Source: Spirosoma sordidisoli (GTDB taxonomy: Bacteria; Bacteroidota; Bacteroidia; Cytophagales; Spirosomataceae). Taken from it: DNA of 64,000 bases. The stretch covers positions 434,001 to 498,000 of the forward strand of contig NZ_SBLB01000002.1 in NCBI RefSeq assembly GCF_004138325.1, in the 5' to 3' direction. The notes beneath the pieces were generated by a model that saw nothing but the letters and a program-made list of their open reading frames with translations, had not been told where the DNA came from and did no database searches. This document shows positions 1 to 9,561 of this stretch, in pieces. The position numbers and the translations under genes were made by a program. Positions within the stretch are counted from its first letter, which is position 1, and the number at the start of each line of letters is the position of its first letter.

Positions 1-1691
1 TCCCAGTGCCAGTTCATCCAGCTGATTTCGCTGTCCTGGTTATAGCCGTTGTTATTTCCGTGTTGCGTGCGCCCACATTCGTCACCCATCACAATCATGG
101 GGGTACCTTGGCTCAGAAGGAGGGTAGACAGGAAATTACGCTTCTGCCGCTCGCGCAGCTCAATAATGGCCGGATCGTCGGTTGGCCCTTCGGCTCCGCA
201 GTTCCAGCTCAGGTTATCGTTCGAGCCGTCGCGGTTGTCTTCGCCGTTGGCCTCGTTGTGCTTATCGTTATAGCTGACAAGGTCGTTGAGGGTAAACCCG
301 TCGTGGGCCGTAATCAGGTTGACACTATTGGCCGGCGACCGGCCGTCGTTGGCATAGAGGTCGGGGCTACCCAGCAACCGCAGGGCCGTTTCGGCCGCTT
401 TGCCATCGTCGCCTTTCCAGAAACCACGCAGCGCATCGCGGTATTTACCGTTCCATTCTGACCAGCGCACCGGGAATCCTCCTACGTGGTATGAGCCGAT
501 GTCCCAGGGTTCGGCAATTAGCTTCACCTGAGTCAGAATAGGGTCCTGCGCCACGGTGTCGAGGAACGACGAAACCCGACCTACTTCTTCGTCTGTCCGG
601 ATCAGGGCCGATGCCAGGTCGAAGCGGAAACCGTCGACGTGCATTTCCGTTACCCAGTAACGCAGGCTATCCATGACCAGCTGCAGGGCACGGGGGTGGC
701 TGAGGTTGAACGTATTGCCAGTGCCGGTATAGTCCATGTAATAATCCGGTCGGTCGCCAACCTGGTGATAGTAGGCCCGGTTATCGATACCCTGGAACGA
801 CAGCGTTGGCCCCAGCTGATTACCTTCGGCGGTATGGTTGTAAACAACGTCCAGAATGACCTCGATACCGGCGGCATGCAGGTCTTTGACCATCTGTTTG
901 AATTCATTGACCTGCTCGCCGTTCATGCCGGCCGAAGAGTACGTGTTCTGGGGCGCAAAAAAGCCGATGCTGTTGTAGCCCCAGTAGCTCTCGTCGGTGA
1001 ACTGATGAACGGGCAGCAGCTCGACCGCCGTAACGCCCAGGCGCTTCAGATAGTCGATGCTCTCGGGCGTGGCCAGACCGGCATAAGTACCGCGGAGGGT
1101 TTCGTTGATGGTCGGATGCTGGTAGGTGAACCCTTTCACGTGCATCTCGTAAATAACCGACCGATGCATGGGTATGGTTGGTGCGGTATCTTCACCCCAG
1201 TCGAAATCTTTATCGTCGACAACCACCGACTTGGGCATGCTCGGGCCGCTGTCTGTACTGCTCATGACCAGGTGCTTGCCTTCTTCGCCTTCGGTCTCTT
1301 CGTAATCGTAGCCGAGCCAGTCGTTGTTATGATTCACGGGGGCGTTGATAGCCCGCGCGTACGGATCGAGCAGCAGTTTGTTGGGGTTGAAAAAATGACC
1401 CGCCTGCGGATCGTAAGGGCCATCGACGCGGAAGCCGTAGAGCTGCCCGGGTTGCAGGCCGTCGATGTGAATATGCCAGACCAGTTCGGTGCGCTCAGTG
1501 AGCGGGATCATGGCCGTTTCCCGAGAGGGATCAGCTACGTCGTATAAACAGAGGTAAACGCCAGTGGCATTCTCGGAGAAAAGGGCAAAGTTGATACCTT
1601 CGCCGTCAAACGTGGCTCCCAGCGGATAGGGTTTACCGGGTTTGATTTGATCGGCTGTCGGAGCCGAAACGGTAGATTTATGCTTGCTCAT
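1..1691 (-). CDS. glgX: glycogen debranching enzyme GlgX (3' end cut by window)
   Basis: GH13 debranching enzyme that hydrolyses alpha-1,6 branches of glycogen in the cytoplasm. The ATG is at 1691 ([11 protein letters not shown]) and 563 codons are readable before the window edge; the family is usually about 700 residues, so the C-terminal part is missing. A CBM48-like N-terminal domain covers about residues 20-125. The catalytic barrel follows, with nucleophile Asp near 358 in GFRFDLASA and acid Glu near 394 in [20 protein letters not shown] and [14 protein letters not shown] lie close to the edge and are typical of GlgX. A strong terminator of the preceding gene separates it from the stress genes upstream, so it is probably its own transcription unit. 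Confidence 0.94.
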   Translation of the reverse strand, partial: MSKHKSTVSAPTADQIKPGKPYPLGATFDGEGINFALFSENATGVYLCLYDVADPSRETAMIPLTERTELVWHIHIDGLQPGQLYGFRVDGPYDPQAGHFFNPNKLLLDPYARAINAPVNHNNDWLGYDYEETEGEEGKHLVMSSTDSGPSMPKSVVVDDKDFDWGEDTAPTIPMHRSVIYEMHVKGFTYQHPTINETLRGTYAGLATPESIDYLKRLGVTAVELLPVHQFTDESYWGYNSIGFFAPQNTYSSAGMNGEQVNEFKQMVKDLHAAGIEVILDVVYNHTAEGNQLGPTLSFQGIDNRAYYHQVGDRPDYYMDYTGTGNTFNLSHPRALQLVMDSLRYWVTEMHVDGFRFDLASALIRTDEEVGRVSSFLDTVAQDPILTQVKLIAEPWDIGSYHVGGFPVRWSEWNGKYRDALRGFWKGDDGKAAETALRLLGSPDLYANDGRSPANSVNLITAHDGFTLNDLVSYNDKHNEANGEDNRDGSNDNLSWNCGAEGPTDDPAIIELRERQKRNFLSTLLLSQGTPMIVMGDECGRTQHGNNNGYNQDSEISWMNWHW

Positions 1692-1843
1692 AACGCGTGT
1701 AAAGCAGGAATGGTGATAGCGCTGTGTAAAACAGGCTCATCAAATAACTGCCTGATTGAATCGATTGTTTGAGGCCACCCAGTGCCTTTTTTCGGGGCTT
1801 CTCTACAAATATTGTTAATCAATTGAATTAGTAGACTATATAC

Positions 1844-1876
1844 AAAAAAGCCTGCCCTCAACGAGGGCAGGCTTTC
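1844..1876 (-). terminator. intrinsic terminator after the PA2169-type gene
   Basis: On the minus strand a 12-bp perfect stem (AAGCCTGCCCTC / GAGGGCAGGCTT) with a 3-base loop is followed by a T-run. It starts 16 bases after the stop codon at 1892, a classical Rho-independent terminator. Confidence 0.9.
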
Positions 1877-1891
1877 CGATCCCACCATTCA

Positions 1892-2347
1892 CTACACTAC
1901 CAAGGCCAATCGAGCCATTGAAGCATGGGCCGATTCGATGCTTTGCTTTTGACGCAGCAACAGTTCGCGGGTGCTGGCTACCAGATCCGTTTCCTGCAAT
2001 ACGGCGTTATAATTTTCCAGTGCTTCCTGATCGCCCCGCTGGCATTCCTGCACAGTGGCTTTATCGTCGTTGCTGGCAAATGTTGATTTAATATTGATCC
2101 AGGCCCGGTGCAGATCAGCGGCCAGACTGGTTGTGTTGTCCGGATCGCCACCCAGGGTGCGGATCTCGCGGTCCAGCTCCAGGGCAAACTCACCCCGCTG
2201 CCGCGACTGCGCCAGGAACAGGCTTTTCAGCTCCGTATCTTTTACGCTGTCAGCCGCTTCCTGGTAGCCTTTTTCTCCGTCGCGGGTATCTGTAAGGAGT
2301 CGATTCAGTTGGTCGAGGACTTCGCCCCGTGTTTCTTTAACATTCAT
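1892..2347 (-). CDS. PA2169 family four-helix-bundle protein (DUF2383)
   Basis: 151-residue all-helical protein starting MNVKETRGEVLDQLNRLL, matching the PA2169/DUF2383 family of ferritin-like four-helix bundles. No signal peptide or membrane segment, so it should be cytoplasmic. Glu and Asp residues recur along the helices (DGEKGYQEAA, QRGEFALELDREIR, QRGDQEALENY), as in ferritin-like folds, but I cannot show a metal site. Members of this family are often found with other general-stress genes; here DUF3140 and DUF2945 genes lie just upstream on the same strand. Its biochemical role is unknown. Confidence 0.85.
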   Translation of the reverse strand: MNVKETRGEVLDQLNRLLTDTRDGEKGYQEAADSVKDTELKSLFLAQSRQRGEFALELDREIRTLGGDPDNTTSLAADLHRAWINIKSTFASNDDKATVQECQRGDQEALENYNAVLQETDLVASTRELLLRQKQSIESAHASMARLALVV

Positions 2348-2439
2348 AACGTTTGTGTTGTGTTGGTTGTGTTGAAATGAAAAGGATTCGTAACGTTCGT
2401 AGTGTTGAGTAAATCAGAAAGCAATGGGTTCCGTTTTGA

Positions 2440-2481
2440 GCCGGGTGGTGCCCGCTGAATGAACTGAATGCACCACCCGGC
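2440..2481 (-). terminator. hairpin after the DUF3140 gene
   Basis: Perfect 12-bp inverted repeat (GCCGGGTGGTGC / GCACCACCCGGC) with an 18-base loop, 13 bases past the DUF3140 stop codon. The tail on the minus strand is TCAAAACGG, with no real T-run, so it may act as an mRNA-stabilising or Rho-assisted 3' end rather than a classical terminator. Confidence 0.6.
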
Positions 2482-2494
2482 AACAAACCGAAAT

Positions 2495-2845
2495 TTATTT
2501 TTTGTCAGGATCGTGGCCCCAGTTCTTCAGGGAATACGCCCAGTTGGAACCAGCTACCTGTTTGGGACGCTGTGCACTATGACGCCGGACATAACTGACC
2601 ACTTTGCGCATGTGTGCATAATCACTTTCAGAGAGATCGGCCGACTTTTTACCGAGGATGTCGATGATTTTTTCGCCCGACTGGTGGCCGATCGATTCAT
2701 CATCACCCTCTTTCGTTTGTCCGACCGACTTTGACTCCTCCGTTTTGAGCCACTTTTCGAGTTGTGAAGCCGACATATTGACGACTTCATCGAACTCGCT
2801 TTTGATCGCCTTTTTTTCGTCGGTGTCGAGCGTTGCAGTTGCCAT
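2495..2845 (-). CDS. DUF3140 domain protein
   Basis: 116-residue charged, soluble protein. The order of short helical segments (EFDEVVNMSASQLEKWL, SGEKIIDILGKK, YAHMRKVVSYVRRH) and the C-terminal NWAYSLKNWGHDP match DUF3140, a family sometimes labelled DNA-binding on weak grounds. The function is unknown. Only three bases separate its start from the stop of the DUF2945 gene upstream, so the two are surely co-transcribed. DUF3140 and DUF2945 genes occur side by side in many bacteria, which suggests a shared role, perhaps in chromatin or stress protection (inference). Confidence 0.82.
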   Translation of the reverse strand: MATATLDTDEKKAIKSEFDEVVNMSASQLEKWLKTEESKSVGQTKEGDDESIGHQSGEKIIDILGKKSADLSESDYAHMRKVVSYVRRHSAQRPKQVAGSNWAYSLKNWGHDPDKK

Positions 2846-2848
2846 GGC

Positions 2849-3064
2849 CTAGCTCTTTTTAGTGACCTCACTGGCCGATTTTACAATTTTCTTGCTGCCC
2901 TGCTCGATCACCAGCGCGGGCTCCTCGGCAGAACCTTTCCGTTTGGTAGTGGTTCCCTGCGTCTTGCGTTCGATGTCTTCCTTATGAACCTCGGCAACTT
3001 TTCCTTCGGCTGTGCCTTTGCCGTATTTCCACGTGACTTCGTCGCCTTTTTTTACCGTTGCCAT
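2849..3064 (-). CDS. DUF2945 (HVA1/TUDOR-like) small protein
   Basis: 71-residue basic protein. GDEVTWKYGKGTAEGKVAEV is the signature of DUF2945, a small SH3/Tudor-like beta-barrel family also called hypervirulence-associated HVA1. The lysine- and threonine-rich middle (ERKTQGTTTKRKG) fits nucleic acid contact, but that is inference. It lies 42 bases downstream of the ompA-type gene and three bases upstream of DUF3140, within one minus-strand run. Confidence 0.82.
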   Translation of the reverse strand: MATVKKGDEVTWKYGKGTAEGKVAEVHKEDIERKTQGTTTKRKGSAEEPALVIEQGSKKIVKSASEVTKKS

Positions 3065-3106
3065 AGCTTCATTCGGGTTAGTCGTTCCGCGTTGTATTAC
3101 AATCTG

Positions 3107-3823
3107 TTAGTTGTCCAGCTTGCCGGCTTTGGCATCACGCTGCATCTGCTTGTTAGCAAATACGGCTATGTCAACCCGGCGGTTCTGCCGACGACCTGAC
3201 TCGGTCGTGTTGTCGGCCACGGGCTGTGCTTCGCCGTAACCCAGTTCATCCAGACGTGACGATTTTACGCCCTGCGTGGCCAGGTAATCACCGACTGCCT
3301 TGGCCCGGCGATCAGACAGCTTTTTGTTATAGTCGTCCGAACCGGTTGCGTCGGCATGGCCTTCAATCCGGATGTCCGTGTCTTCGTATTTGTTGAGCGT
3401 CTGGGCAAACTCCGTAAGCTGCTGCTTGGTGGCGGCTTTCAACTGGTAAGAGTCAACATCGAACAGGATGTCCGAGCCAAAGGTAATTTTGATGCCTTCG
3501 CCCACCCGTTCAATCTGCGCATTGGGTAGTTCGCGTTTTAGCTCTTCAGCCTGTTTATCCATGCGACGACCAATCACTGCACCGGCGGCTCCACCAACGG
3601 TTGCACCGATAATAGCGCCAATGGCTGTGTTCCCTTTCGCGTATTTTTTACCGATAATACCGCCTACCAAAGCACCACCGCCTGCACCGACCGCAGCACC
3701 CTTCTGGGTTTTATTCAGGTTACCCTGTGATTTGCAACTCGTAAGCGTATTAGCGGACAAAAGACCAACCGCAGCGAATACAATCAGCGACTTTGTTCCT
3801 ACTGTTTTAAATTGACGTTTCAT
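3107..3823 (-). CDS. OmpA family lipoprotein with glycine-zipper
   Basis: 238 residues from the ATG at 3823 (MKRQFKTVGTK); an upstream in-frame start at 3874 would put 17 extra residues before a normal signal peptide and is unlikely. The lipobox LTSC near residue 30 predicts lipidation. A glycine-rich zipper with GAGGGALVGG and GATVGGAAGAVIG follows (about 40-85). The C-terminal OmpA domain (about 115-230) has the peptidoglycan-binding pattern IEGHADATGS, NKKLSDRRA and RRVDIAV. It probably ties the outer membrane to the cell wall. It is first in the run with DUF2945 and DUF3140. The 264-bp gap to the divergent hydrolase gene has no exact TAnnTTTG box; it carries a widely spaced 10-bp inverted repeat (AATACTTGTT at 3831, AACAAGTATT at 3928). 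Confidence 0.9.
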   Translation of the reverse strand: MKRQFKTVGTKSLIVFAAVGLLSANTLTSCKSQGNLNKTQKGAAVGAGGGALVGGIIGKKYAKGNTAIGAIIGATVGGAAGAVIGRRMDKQAEELKRELPNAQIERVGEGIKITFGSDILFDVDSYQLKAATKQQLTEFAQTLNKYEDTDIRIEGHADATGSDDYNKKLSDRRAKAVGDYLATQGVKSSRLDELGYGEAQPVADNTTESGRRQNRRVDIAVFANKQMQRDAKAGKLDN

Positions 3824-4087
3824 TGTAGTGAATACTTGTTGGTACTGACTCCACAGGCCCAAAAGCTGTACCAAGATGCTCTATCGGCTGTGACGATCAG
3901 GGAATTAGTAGGATTAACTGGTTGCAGAACAAGTATTTAACCCGTATAAGGATTTTATTTCCAATCAAATGAGTTATATTAATACCAAGTAAAATAGTAG
4001 AGTAAACGGGAAGCCAGATGCCTATTCTTGTGGAGTCTGTTCTACACCCGCCCAGCGTTTCTTCTTTTCATTTTTTTCTGTTTTTAG

Positions 4088-5293
4088 ATGGTAACCCTCA
4101 AATCAGTTTTGACGCTGATGCTTCTGGGCGTCATGCTTGTTTCAGCCCCTACCGGCTGCCAGACAACCGACCGGACCGACCCGGTAGTCCCTAACCCGCC
4201 CCCCGCCCGAACATTGGTCAGCAGTTCGCTGATCGGTGAGTATTCAGTGAGTCAGTTACAAAGCCGGTTTTCGGGGGGGAATGCGCTCTTCAAAGCCTTT
4301 ATCGTACACGGAATTAAAGCCTACCGGCTCGAATACCAGACGACCAACACCGACGGAAAACCCATAACGGCATCGGGGGCGCTGCTGATCCCGGATGTGC
4401 AGACAGCAACTTCGCTGTTGAGCCTGCAGCATGGAACGATTCAGAATGATAGTGAGGCTCCATCCCGCTATGGGTCGAGTAGCGAAGCCTATACGTTTGG
4501 ATCGGTGTTTGCCTCACAGGGCTATATCATTGCGGCTCCCGACTATATCGGCTATGGCGCATCGAATACGGTTCCGCACCCATACGAGCACAACAAAAGC
4601 CTGGCAACGGCTTCGCTCGACATGCTGCGGGCTACCCGCGACTTTCTGGCCGACCAGAAGGTGAACTGGGACAAACGGCTGTATGTGGCGGGCTATTCGG
4701 AAGGGGGTTACGCTACGCTGGCTCTGCAGAAGAAGCTGGAAGAAGAAACCGGATCGGAGTTTAATCTGGTAGCGTCCAGCTGCGGAGCGGGCGCTTACGA
4801 TAAATTGTCGTTCATGCGGGAGATCATCAGCAAACCGACCAGCGGTGTCGATTACATAAACCGGTTATATCTGCGGGTTTTGCTCACCTATGACCGTATC
4901 TATGGCCTCAACCGACCCGCCAGCTATTACTTTAAAGAGCCCTACGCTTCGCGGATAGCCGCTAGTGGTGCTAATACCAGTATCAACGTCAGCATGAATC
5001 AGGCGTTTACCGATAGCTTCAAACAGGCTATTACCAACGGTACCGACAAAGAATTCATTGCCGCCGTGCAGGACAACGATATCTACGACTGGAAACCCCG
5101 CACCTCAACCCGGCTTTATCATGGCGATGCGGACGATACGGTGTTTTACCTGAACTCAAAGAATGCCTATGAGGCTATGCAGAAGCGGGGGGCTACCGCC
5201 GTACAACTGCGTACCATGCGCGGAGCCAACCACGGCACCGGCGTCGTAGAATTCATCACCGGCACCTACGAGTTTTTCCGGAACGTTCAGTAG
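4088..5293 (+). CDS. secreted alpha/beta-hydrolase lipoprotein (lipase-like)
   Basis: 401 residues. The signal peptide ends in a lipobox (PTGC, Cys 24), so the protein should sit in the outer or inner membrane facing outward. The fold is alpha/beta-hydrolase: nucleophile Ser near 204 in AGYSEGGYA, Asp near 349 in HGDADDTV and His near 382 in GANHGTG complete a plausible triad. The motif [10 protein letters not shown] and overall length resemble secretory lipase/esterase-type bacterial hydrolases. The substrate cannot be told. Its 3' end overlaps the convergent propeller gene by seven bases. Confidence 0.85.
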   Translation: MVTLKSVLTLMLLGVMLVSAPTGCQTTDRTDPVVPNPPPARTLVSSSLIGEYSVSQLQSRFSGGNALFKAFIVHGIKAYRLEYQTTNTDGKPITASGALLIPDVQTATSLLSLQHGTIQNDSEAPSRYGSSSEAYTFGSVFASQGYIIAAPDYIGYGASNTVPHPYEHNKSLATASLDMLRATRDFLADQKVNWDKRLYVAGYSEGGYATLALQKKLEEETGSEFNLVASSCGAGAYDKLSFMREIISKPTSGVDYINRLYLRVLLTYDRIYGLNRPASYYFKEPYASRIAASGANTSINVSMNQAFTDSFKQAITNGTDKEFIAAVQDNDIYDWKPRTSTRLYHGDADDTVFYLNSKNAYEAMQKRGATAVQLRTMRGANHGTGVVEFITGTYEFFRNVQ

Positions 5294-6234
5294 CTCACGA
5301 AGGCGAACGATCGGCTGTCTGGCGACCAGCTTGCCACGTTGATCGTGCCCTGACCACCCCTGAACCGGGCCAGTTCCTGAACTGGTCCGGTCTTTTTTTG
5401 CCCCAGACTTTTTACCTCGATCAACCGCAGCACAACCTCTTTGTCGGCGGGGTGCGCTGCTTTCTGGTCTTCTACATAGCTAATGAACACAATCCAGCGG
5501 CCATCGGGTGAGGGATGCGGAAACCAGTTAGCGTAGGCATCGTCGGTGATCTGTTCGGGCTGGGATCCGTCGGGCCGCATTCGCCAGATCTGCATCCGGC
5601 CGGTCCGGTACGAGTTGAAATACAGGTATCGGCCATCGGGCGAATATTCGGGACCATCGTCGAGGCCGGGGCTGGTAGTGAGCCGGGTTTCGGGACCGCC
5701 GGTGATCGGAACGGTATAGATATCGAAATCCGCCTGCCCCGTTGGCCCAACAGCCCGTTCGCCGACATAGGCCAGCGTTTTCCCATCCGGCGAGACACCA
5801 TGCCAGTACGACGGGCCCAGTGGGGTGATTTGGGTTGGCTCGCCACCGCTTATGGGTACCGTATATATTCTGGAGGGCGACTGGCCCGTAGCATCGGTGC
5901 GGGTGTTATCGCTGATGATAAGCGTTTTGCCATCGGGCGTCAGGCCATGATCGTTATTGCAGGCTCTGGCGCTGCCGGTGTCGATCCGTTCTTTTCGTCC
6001 GTCGCTCACGGTTACCCGGTACAGGCGCCCGCGCTCGTTGATGATCAGGTGCCTGCCGTCGGGCGTCCAGTTGGGCGCTTCGAACCGCACGCTGTCCTGC
6101 CGCACAACCCGTCGGCTTTTCGTGCCCAGGGTGTAGATCTCCAGTTTGCTCAGGACAGGCTGCCGGACCGACTGGGCCACAGCAGCCCCCACCAGACAGG
6201 CTGAAAGGCCGATCGTTATGATAAGTTTATGCAT
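5287..6234 (-). CDS. TolB-like PD40 beta-propeller protein, exported
   Basis: 315 residues with a signal peptide ([21 protein letters not shown]). Five or six WD40-like PD40 repeats are visible from the recurring pattern of SPDGK or SPDGR followed by a short hydrophobic strand (for example [56 protein letters not shown]). That makes a periplasmic beta-propeller like the TolB C-terminal domain. It lacks the TolB N-terminal domain and any enzyme domain. Homologous stand-alone propellers are common in Cytophagales; ligand and role are unknown. Confidence 0.85.
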   Translation of the reverse strand: MHKLIITIGLSACLVGAAVAQSVRQPVLSKLEIYTLGTKSRRVVRQDSVRFEAPNWTPDGRHLIINERGRLYRVTVSDGRKERIDTGSARACNNDHGLTPDGKTLIISDNTRTDATGQSPSRIYTVPISGGEPTQITPLGPSYWHGVSPDGKTLAYVGERAVGPTGQADFDIYTVPITGGPETRLTTSPGLDDGPEYSPDGRYLYFNSYRTGRMQIWRMRPDGSQPEQITDDAYANWFPHPSPDGRWIVFISYVEDQKAAHPADKEVVLRLIEVKSLGQKKTGPVQELARFRGGQGTINVASWSPDSRSFAFVSY

Positions 6235-6267
6235 AACGGAATAAAGGCCTCAGCAGGGTAACTCTAA

Positions 6268-7362
6268 TCAGTTTACTGTAACAATACTGTACGGAGCCTG
6301 GTGAGGCTGGCGCGTTTGGTTACCCACCGGAAGCTGAAAACGATCGTCGTCGTGGATGATCAGCAGCTGATTCCGGTCGAGGGGGGTGAGGTCTTCGGCT
6401 TTGTGGTTGAAGTGCAAAGGTTGGCCCTGCGCATCCCGAACCAGAGTGAACGGTTTGTTGCTAAACAGGTCATCGGCCGAAATGCTCCACAGATAAGCGT
6501 CCAGTTTGTTTTTGGTTTCCAGCGATGTCAGCAGCCAGAACCGGTTCCGGGCCGGGTCGTATTCCAGGCTCGACAGGCTCAGCGGCTGCGGCAGGGTGGG
6601 TTCGGCTTTAGCCGGGTCAAAATCGGCCACCACGCGCCAGTCGTCGGCAAGCCGGATACGATCGCCATTAACCGAATACGATACGGCTACCACCTTATCG
6701 ACTGGTTTAAAGGAGTCGAACGCTTTGCCGGCTTCGCGAATTCCGAAAAGCAGAAACTGGCTGGTAGCTGCCAGTCCTTCAATCTTAAAGTAGGGAACAC
6801 CATTGGGGAACTCATCGGTCGCCAGCACGCGTGACAGTTTCTGACGATAGGCGACCGAGGTCCGGCTGGTATCGTCGGGGGCAAGCACGCGGGGCGTCTG
6901 CTCGTTGCCCGTACGCCAGTAGAGGATCGTGTTATAGCTGTTCCAGTCGGGGCTACCTTCTTTAACCCGGTCAAAGGCGGTTGTGAGCAAGACAAACTTG
7001 CGGTCGGGTGTCTGGGCAAAGTCTTCATACTTCCGACCCGTCGGGTAAGCGGGAGCCATCAGGTAAGCAGGAGCCTGTGTCGAGTCGGACAGGGTAGTGG
7101 TGGCTTTTGAAAAGACCGGGCTCAGATTGGCGGGCATGTCTTTATCGTTGGCGACCAGCACGTGATTACCATCATAGGCCACGGCCGAGGCTTCGCACCA
7201 GACCGGTTTGCCCTCCAGGGAGGTACCCGGGCTGAAGCAGTTGAGCAACCCTTCGGCGGTTATGGCGGCAGAGGCAGGGGCTTGGGTGAGCGGGCGGCTT
7301 GTCTGGCAGGACAGACTGAAAAGCGTCAGGATCAGAAAGGTAGAGGAAAGCCGGTGGTTCAT
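6268..7362 (-). CDS. uncharacterised propeller-like lipoprotein
   Basis: 364 residues with a lipoprotein signal (LFSLSC, Cys about 19). The motifs CEASAVAYDGNHVLVANDKD, FKIEGLAATSQFLLFGIRE, SSLEYDPARNRFWLL and HKAEDLTPLDRNQLLIIHDD recur at regular intervals and look like blades of a beta-propeller of the DUF3616 or esterase-like phytase type. The repeated Glu-Asp pairs at blade edges could bind metal. I cannot assign a substrate. It ends a run of minus-strand genes that starts with the sensor kinase; it lies 33 bases downstream of the response regulator, so it may be controlled by that pair. Confidence 0.7.
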   Translation of the reverse strand: MNHRLSSTFLILTLFSLSCQTSRPLTQAPASAAITAEGLLNCFSPGTSLEGKPVWCEASAVAYDGNHVLVANDKDMPANLSPVFSKATTTLSDSTQAPAYLMAPAYPTGRKYEDFAQTPDRKFVLLTTAFDRVKEGSPDWNSYNTILYWRTGNEQTPRVLAPDDTSRTSVAYRQKLSRVLATDEFPNGVPYFKIEGLAATSQFLLFGIREAGKAFDSFKPVDKVVAVSYSVNGDRIRLADDWRVVADFDPAKAEPTLPQPLSLSSLEYDPARNRFWLLTSLETKNKLDAYLWSISADDLFSNKPFTLVRDAQGQPLHFNHKAEDLTPLDRNQLLIIHDDDRFQLPVGNQTRQPHQAPYSIVTVN

Positions 7363-7395
7363 GGTGTGCGGGAGGTTTTGTGGCGCAAACTACGA

Positions 7396-8073
7396 TTATT
7401 CCTGCCTGAACACAAAACCAACACCGTGGACGTTATCGATCCGGATGGTAGGAACTTCGGCGAGCCGTTTTCGCAGCCGGGAGATGAAAACATCGAGACT
7501 GCGGCCCATGAAATAGTCATCGTCGCCCCAGACCGCGCGTAGCAGTTCATCGCGCCGAATCAGGGTATTGGGGCGTATCAGCAGGTAGGTGAGCACATCA
7601 GCCTCGCGGTGGGTGAGGGACTGCTCTTTTCCGTTCACGCACAGCGTCAGGTTGGCGCGGTCGAACCGGAACGCCGGGGCCGAATCCGGTTGGGCGGGTA
7701 CCGTTGCAGCCCGCTTCAGAAAAACCCTGATCTTCAGGATCAGCTCCTCGATACTGAAGGGTTTGGCGAGGTAGTCGTCGGCGCCCAGCCGAAGCCCTTC
7801 TAAGCGGCTGTCTTTGTCGCCCAGCGCACTAAGAAACAGAATTGGAATTTGTGTGTTCAGCGCCCTGATCTGCCGCGCCAGGGTGAAGCCGTCGCTCTGG
7901 GGGAGCATGACATCGAGCAGACACAGATCAAACGAGCCGGCCTGAAAAGCCGCCCAGGCATCTGAACCGTTGGTGCAGTGGGTAATGGCAAAGGGGACCA
8001 TCGAAAGGGTATCCTTCACGACGAAGCCCAGGTTGACATCGTCTTCGACAAATAAAATACGGGCGGGTGTCAA
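7396..8073 (-). CDS. OmpR-family response regulator
   Basis: 225 residues. The receiver domain (1-115) has acidic pocket EDD at 10-12, phospho-acceptor Asp 54 in LLDVMLP, Ser 82 and Lys 104 in AKPFS. A winged-helix DNA-binding domain follows (about 130-222; LTHREADVLTYLL, LLRAVWGDD, VFISRLRKRLAE, VHGVGFVF). The start is TTG at 8073, which overlaps the stop codon of the sensor kinase in the tetranucleotide TTGA, so translation is coupled. The partner kinase is directly upstream; targets are unknown. Confidence 0.93.
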   Translation of the reverse strand: MTPARILFVEDDVNLGFVVKDTLSMVPFAITHCTNGSDAWAAFQAGSFDLCLLDVMLPQSDGFTLARQIRALNTQIPILFLSALGDKDSRLEGLRLGADDYLAKPFSIEELILKIRVFLKRAATVPAQPDSAPAFRFDRANLTLCVNGKEQSLTHREADVLTYLLIRPNTLIRRDELLRAVWGDDDYFMGRSLDVFISRLRKRLAEVPTIRIDNVHGVGFVFRQE

Positions 8074-9365
8074 GGCTGCGGAAGGGAAAGAGGGGCGGAG
8101 GCTGGGGCCGGGTGGCTGGTCGAACGGCTGCGGGTTCCGGCCCGTTCGCCGATGGTGAACGAGCTGCCCTGCCCCGGCGAACTGCTAAGCGACAGCTGCC
8201 AGCGATGAGCCCGCGCTACCTGCTGCACATAATACAACCCAAGGCCAAACCCGGTGGCTGTGGGCGTGTGCCCGGTCGGTACCCTGAAAAACTGGCGAAA
8301 TACCGCTTTGTGGTAAACCGGATCTATACCGATCCCCGTATCGCTCACCGACCAGATCAGCCGACCCTTATCAATATGCGTATGCAACACAACCGCAGGG
8401 GTTGGCTGACTGTACTTGATGGCATTGTCGATCAGATTGGTCAATGCCGTTTCGAGGTGGTACGGATCGGCCCACACCCGCCCCTCGGCCGCCCTGAGAT
8501 CGAGCGTGACATAGGGAGCAAAGGTGCTGGCGGCTGCGCGCATCAGGGCGTGCAGGTCAACGTCAGTGCAGCTAAGACGAAAGCCGGTGCGGTTGGTACG
8601 GGCTAACTGAAGCACGTTGCTCACCTGTTTCTGCAACCGGAGACTTTCTTCCATCACGATACGGGCGTATTGTTTCAGTCGCGCCGGTTGATCGATGATC
8701 AGGTCGGACTGTAGCACATCGGCCGCTATCCGGATGGTCGAGACGGGGGTTTGGAGCTCGTGGGTGATGTTATGGATGAAATCGCGCTGTACTTCCGTCA
8801 GTCGCCGTTGCCGGAGTACAACGATCAGCGTGTACCCGAAAAAGAGCACAACCAGCAACACCACCAGGGTTGACCACAGCCAGCCACTTAGTTGGCCGGC
8901 CACAAACGAGGACTGATTCGGAAAGCGGATACCGAAGTAGTAGGTATAACGGGGAAAGGTAGGCAGCACCCGCGAGGACTGACCGGCTTTGCCGTTGGTA
9001 CTGACATAGGCGCCATATACCATCCGGTCTGTTTCGCAGTCGTAGATTCCGTACTCGTAATCCGTTATCAGATTATGCTGCTGCAGGGATCGCTGAATAA
9101 AGGTTTCAAGGGCGACCGGGTCGATGGGCGCGTCGGTATTGACAATAAAATAATCGGCCGACAGCTGCGTAACGGCATACCGGTTCAGGGTAAACTGGTT
9201 GAGCCGGGCTACTTCATCGGCCACATCCTGCAGGGCAATAAACGCCGACTGCCGGAACTGCCGCTCCCGCAGGGCATAGGCACTGCGTACCCAGACCGCC
9301 TGCATGACCAGGATGCCAATGATGCTTAAGACAGACAGGACAACAAGCAGTCGAAGCCGATTCAT
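8070..9365 (-). CDS. membrane sensor histidine kinase
   Basis: 431 residues from the ATG at 9365 (MNRLRLLVVLS); the open frame runs back to 9545 but the upstream part has no signal and contains the promoter. Transmembrane helices lie at about 7-24 and 165-184, enclosing a periplasmic sensor of about 140 residues with no recognised fold. The HisKA domain has the phospho-acceptor His 202 in FIHNITHELQTPVS. The ATPase domain shows LIDNAIKYSQ, SDTGIGID and GFGLGLYYVQ. The C-terminal tail is low complexity. It pairs with the OmpR-type regulator that overlaps its stop codon. The signal is unknown. Confidence 0.93.
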   Translation of the reverse strand: MNRLRLLVVLSVLSIIGILVMQAVWVRSAYALRERQFRQSAFIALQDVADEVARLNQFTLNRYAVTQLSADYFIVNTDAPIDPVALETFIQRSLQQHNLITDYEYGIYDCETDRMVYGAYVSTNGKAGQSSRVLPTFPRYTYYFGIRFPNQSSFVAGQLSGWLWSTLVVLLVVLFFGYTLIVVLRQRRLTEVQRDFIHNITHELQTPVSTIRIAADVLQSDLIIDQPARLKQYARIVMEESLRLQKQVSNVLQLARTNRTGFRLSCTDVDLHALMRAAASTFAPYVTLDLRAAEGRVWADPYHLETALTNLIDNAIKYSQPTPAVVLHTHIDKGRLIWSVSDTGIGIDPVYHKAVFRQFFRVPTGHTPTATGFGLGLYYVQQVARAHRWQLSLSSSPGQGSSFTIGERAGTRSRSTSHPAPASAPLSLPQP

Positions 9366-9407
9366 CGGATAAGGGGAAGGCTCGGGTAAAGGGATAAGGT
9401 TACCAGG

Positions 9408-9438
9408 CAAATATATCGATTCGTCAGGCTGTCGCCAA
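9408..9438 (-). promoter_or_regulatory. Bacteroidota-type promoter of the sensor kinase operon
   Basis: On the minus strand TATATTTG (9415-9408) matches TAnnTTTG exactly, and TTG starts 23 bases upstream at 9438, the expected spacing. The transcript would start near 9404, leaving a leader of about 39 bases before ATG 9365. The longer open reading frame starts upstream of this promoter and is therefore rejected. Confidence 0.7.
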
Positions 9439-9501
9439 TCCGTTAACAACTCATTAACACCTGTTAGGAAGGGCTTAACAGGAAGACAGAAAGACCTGAT
9501 A

Positions 9502-9509
9502 TAGGTTTG
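9502..9509 (+). promoter_or_regulatory. -7 box of the DUF1573 gene
   Basis: TAGGTTTG matches TAnnTTTG and would start transcription near 9513, giving a leader of about 49 bases. No clear TTG is found at the -33 position. Confidence 0.55.
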
Positions 9510-9561
9510 CATCGTCGCTCGGGTGAGCGGCTTTGCATCTATCACTTAATCACATTTCCCA

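Noticed and set aside
639-1547. 302-codon open frame on the plus strand
   Set aside because: It is the shadow of glgX, whose catalytic motifs are read on the minus strand.
8070-9545. 491-codon version of the sensor kinase
   Set aside because: The added N-terminus spans the predicted promoter at 9408-9438; MNRLRLLVVL at 9365 is directly followed by the first membrane helix.
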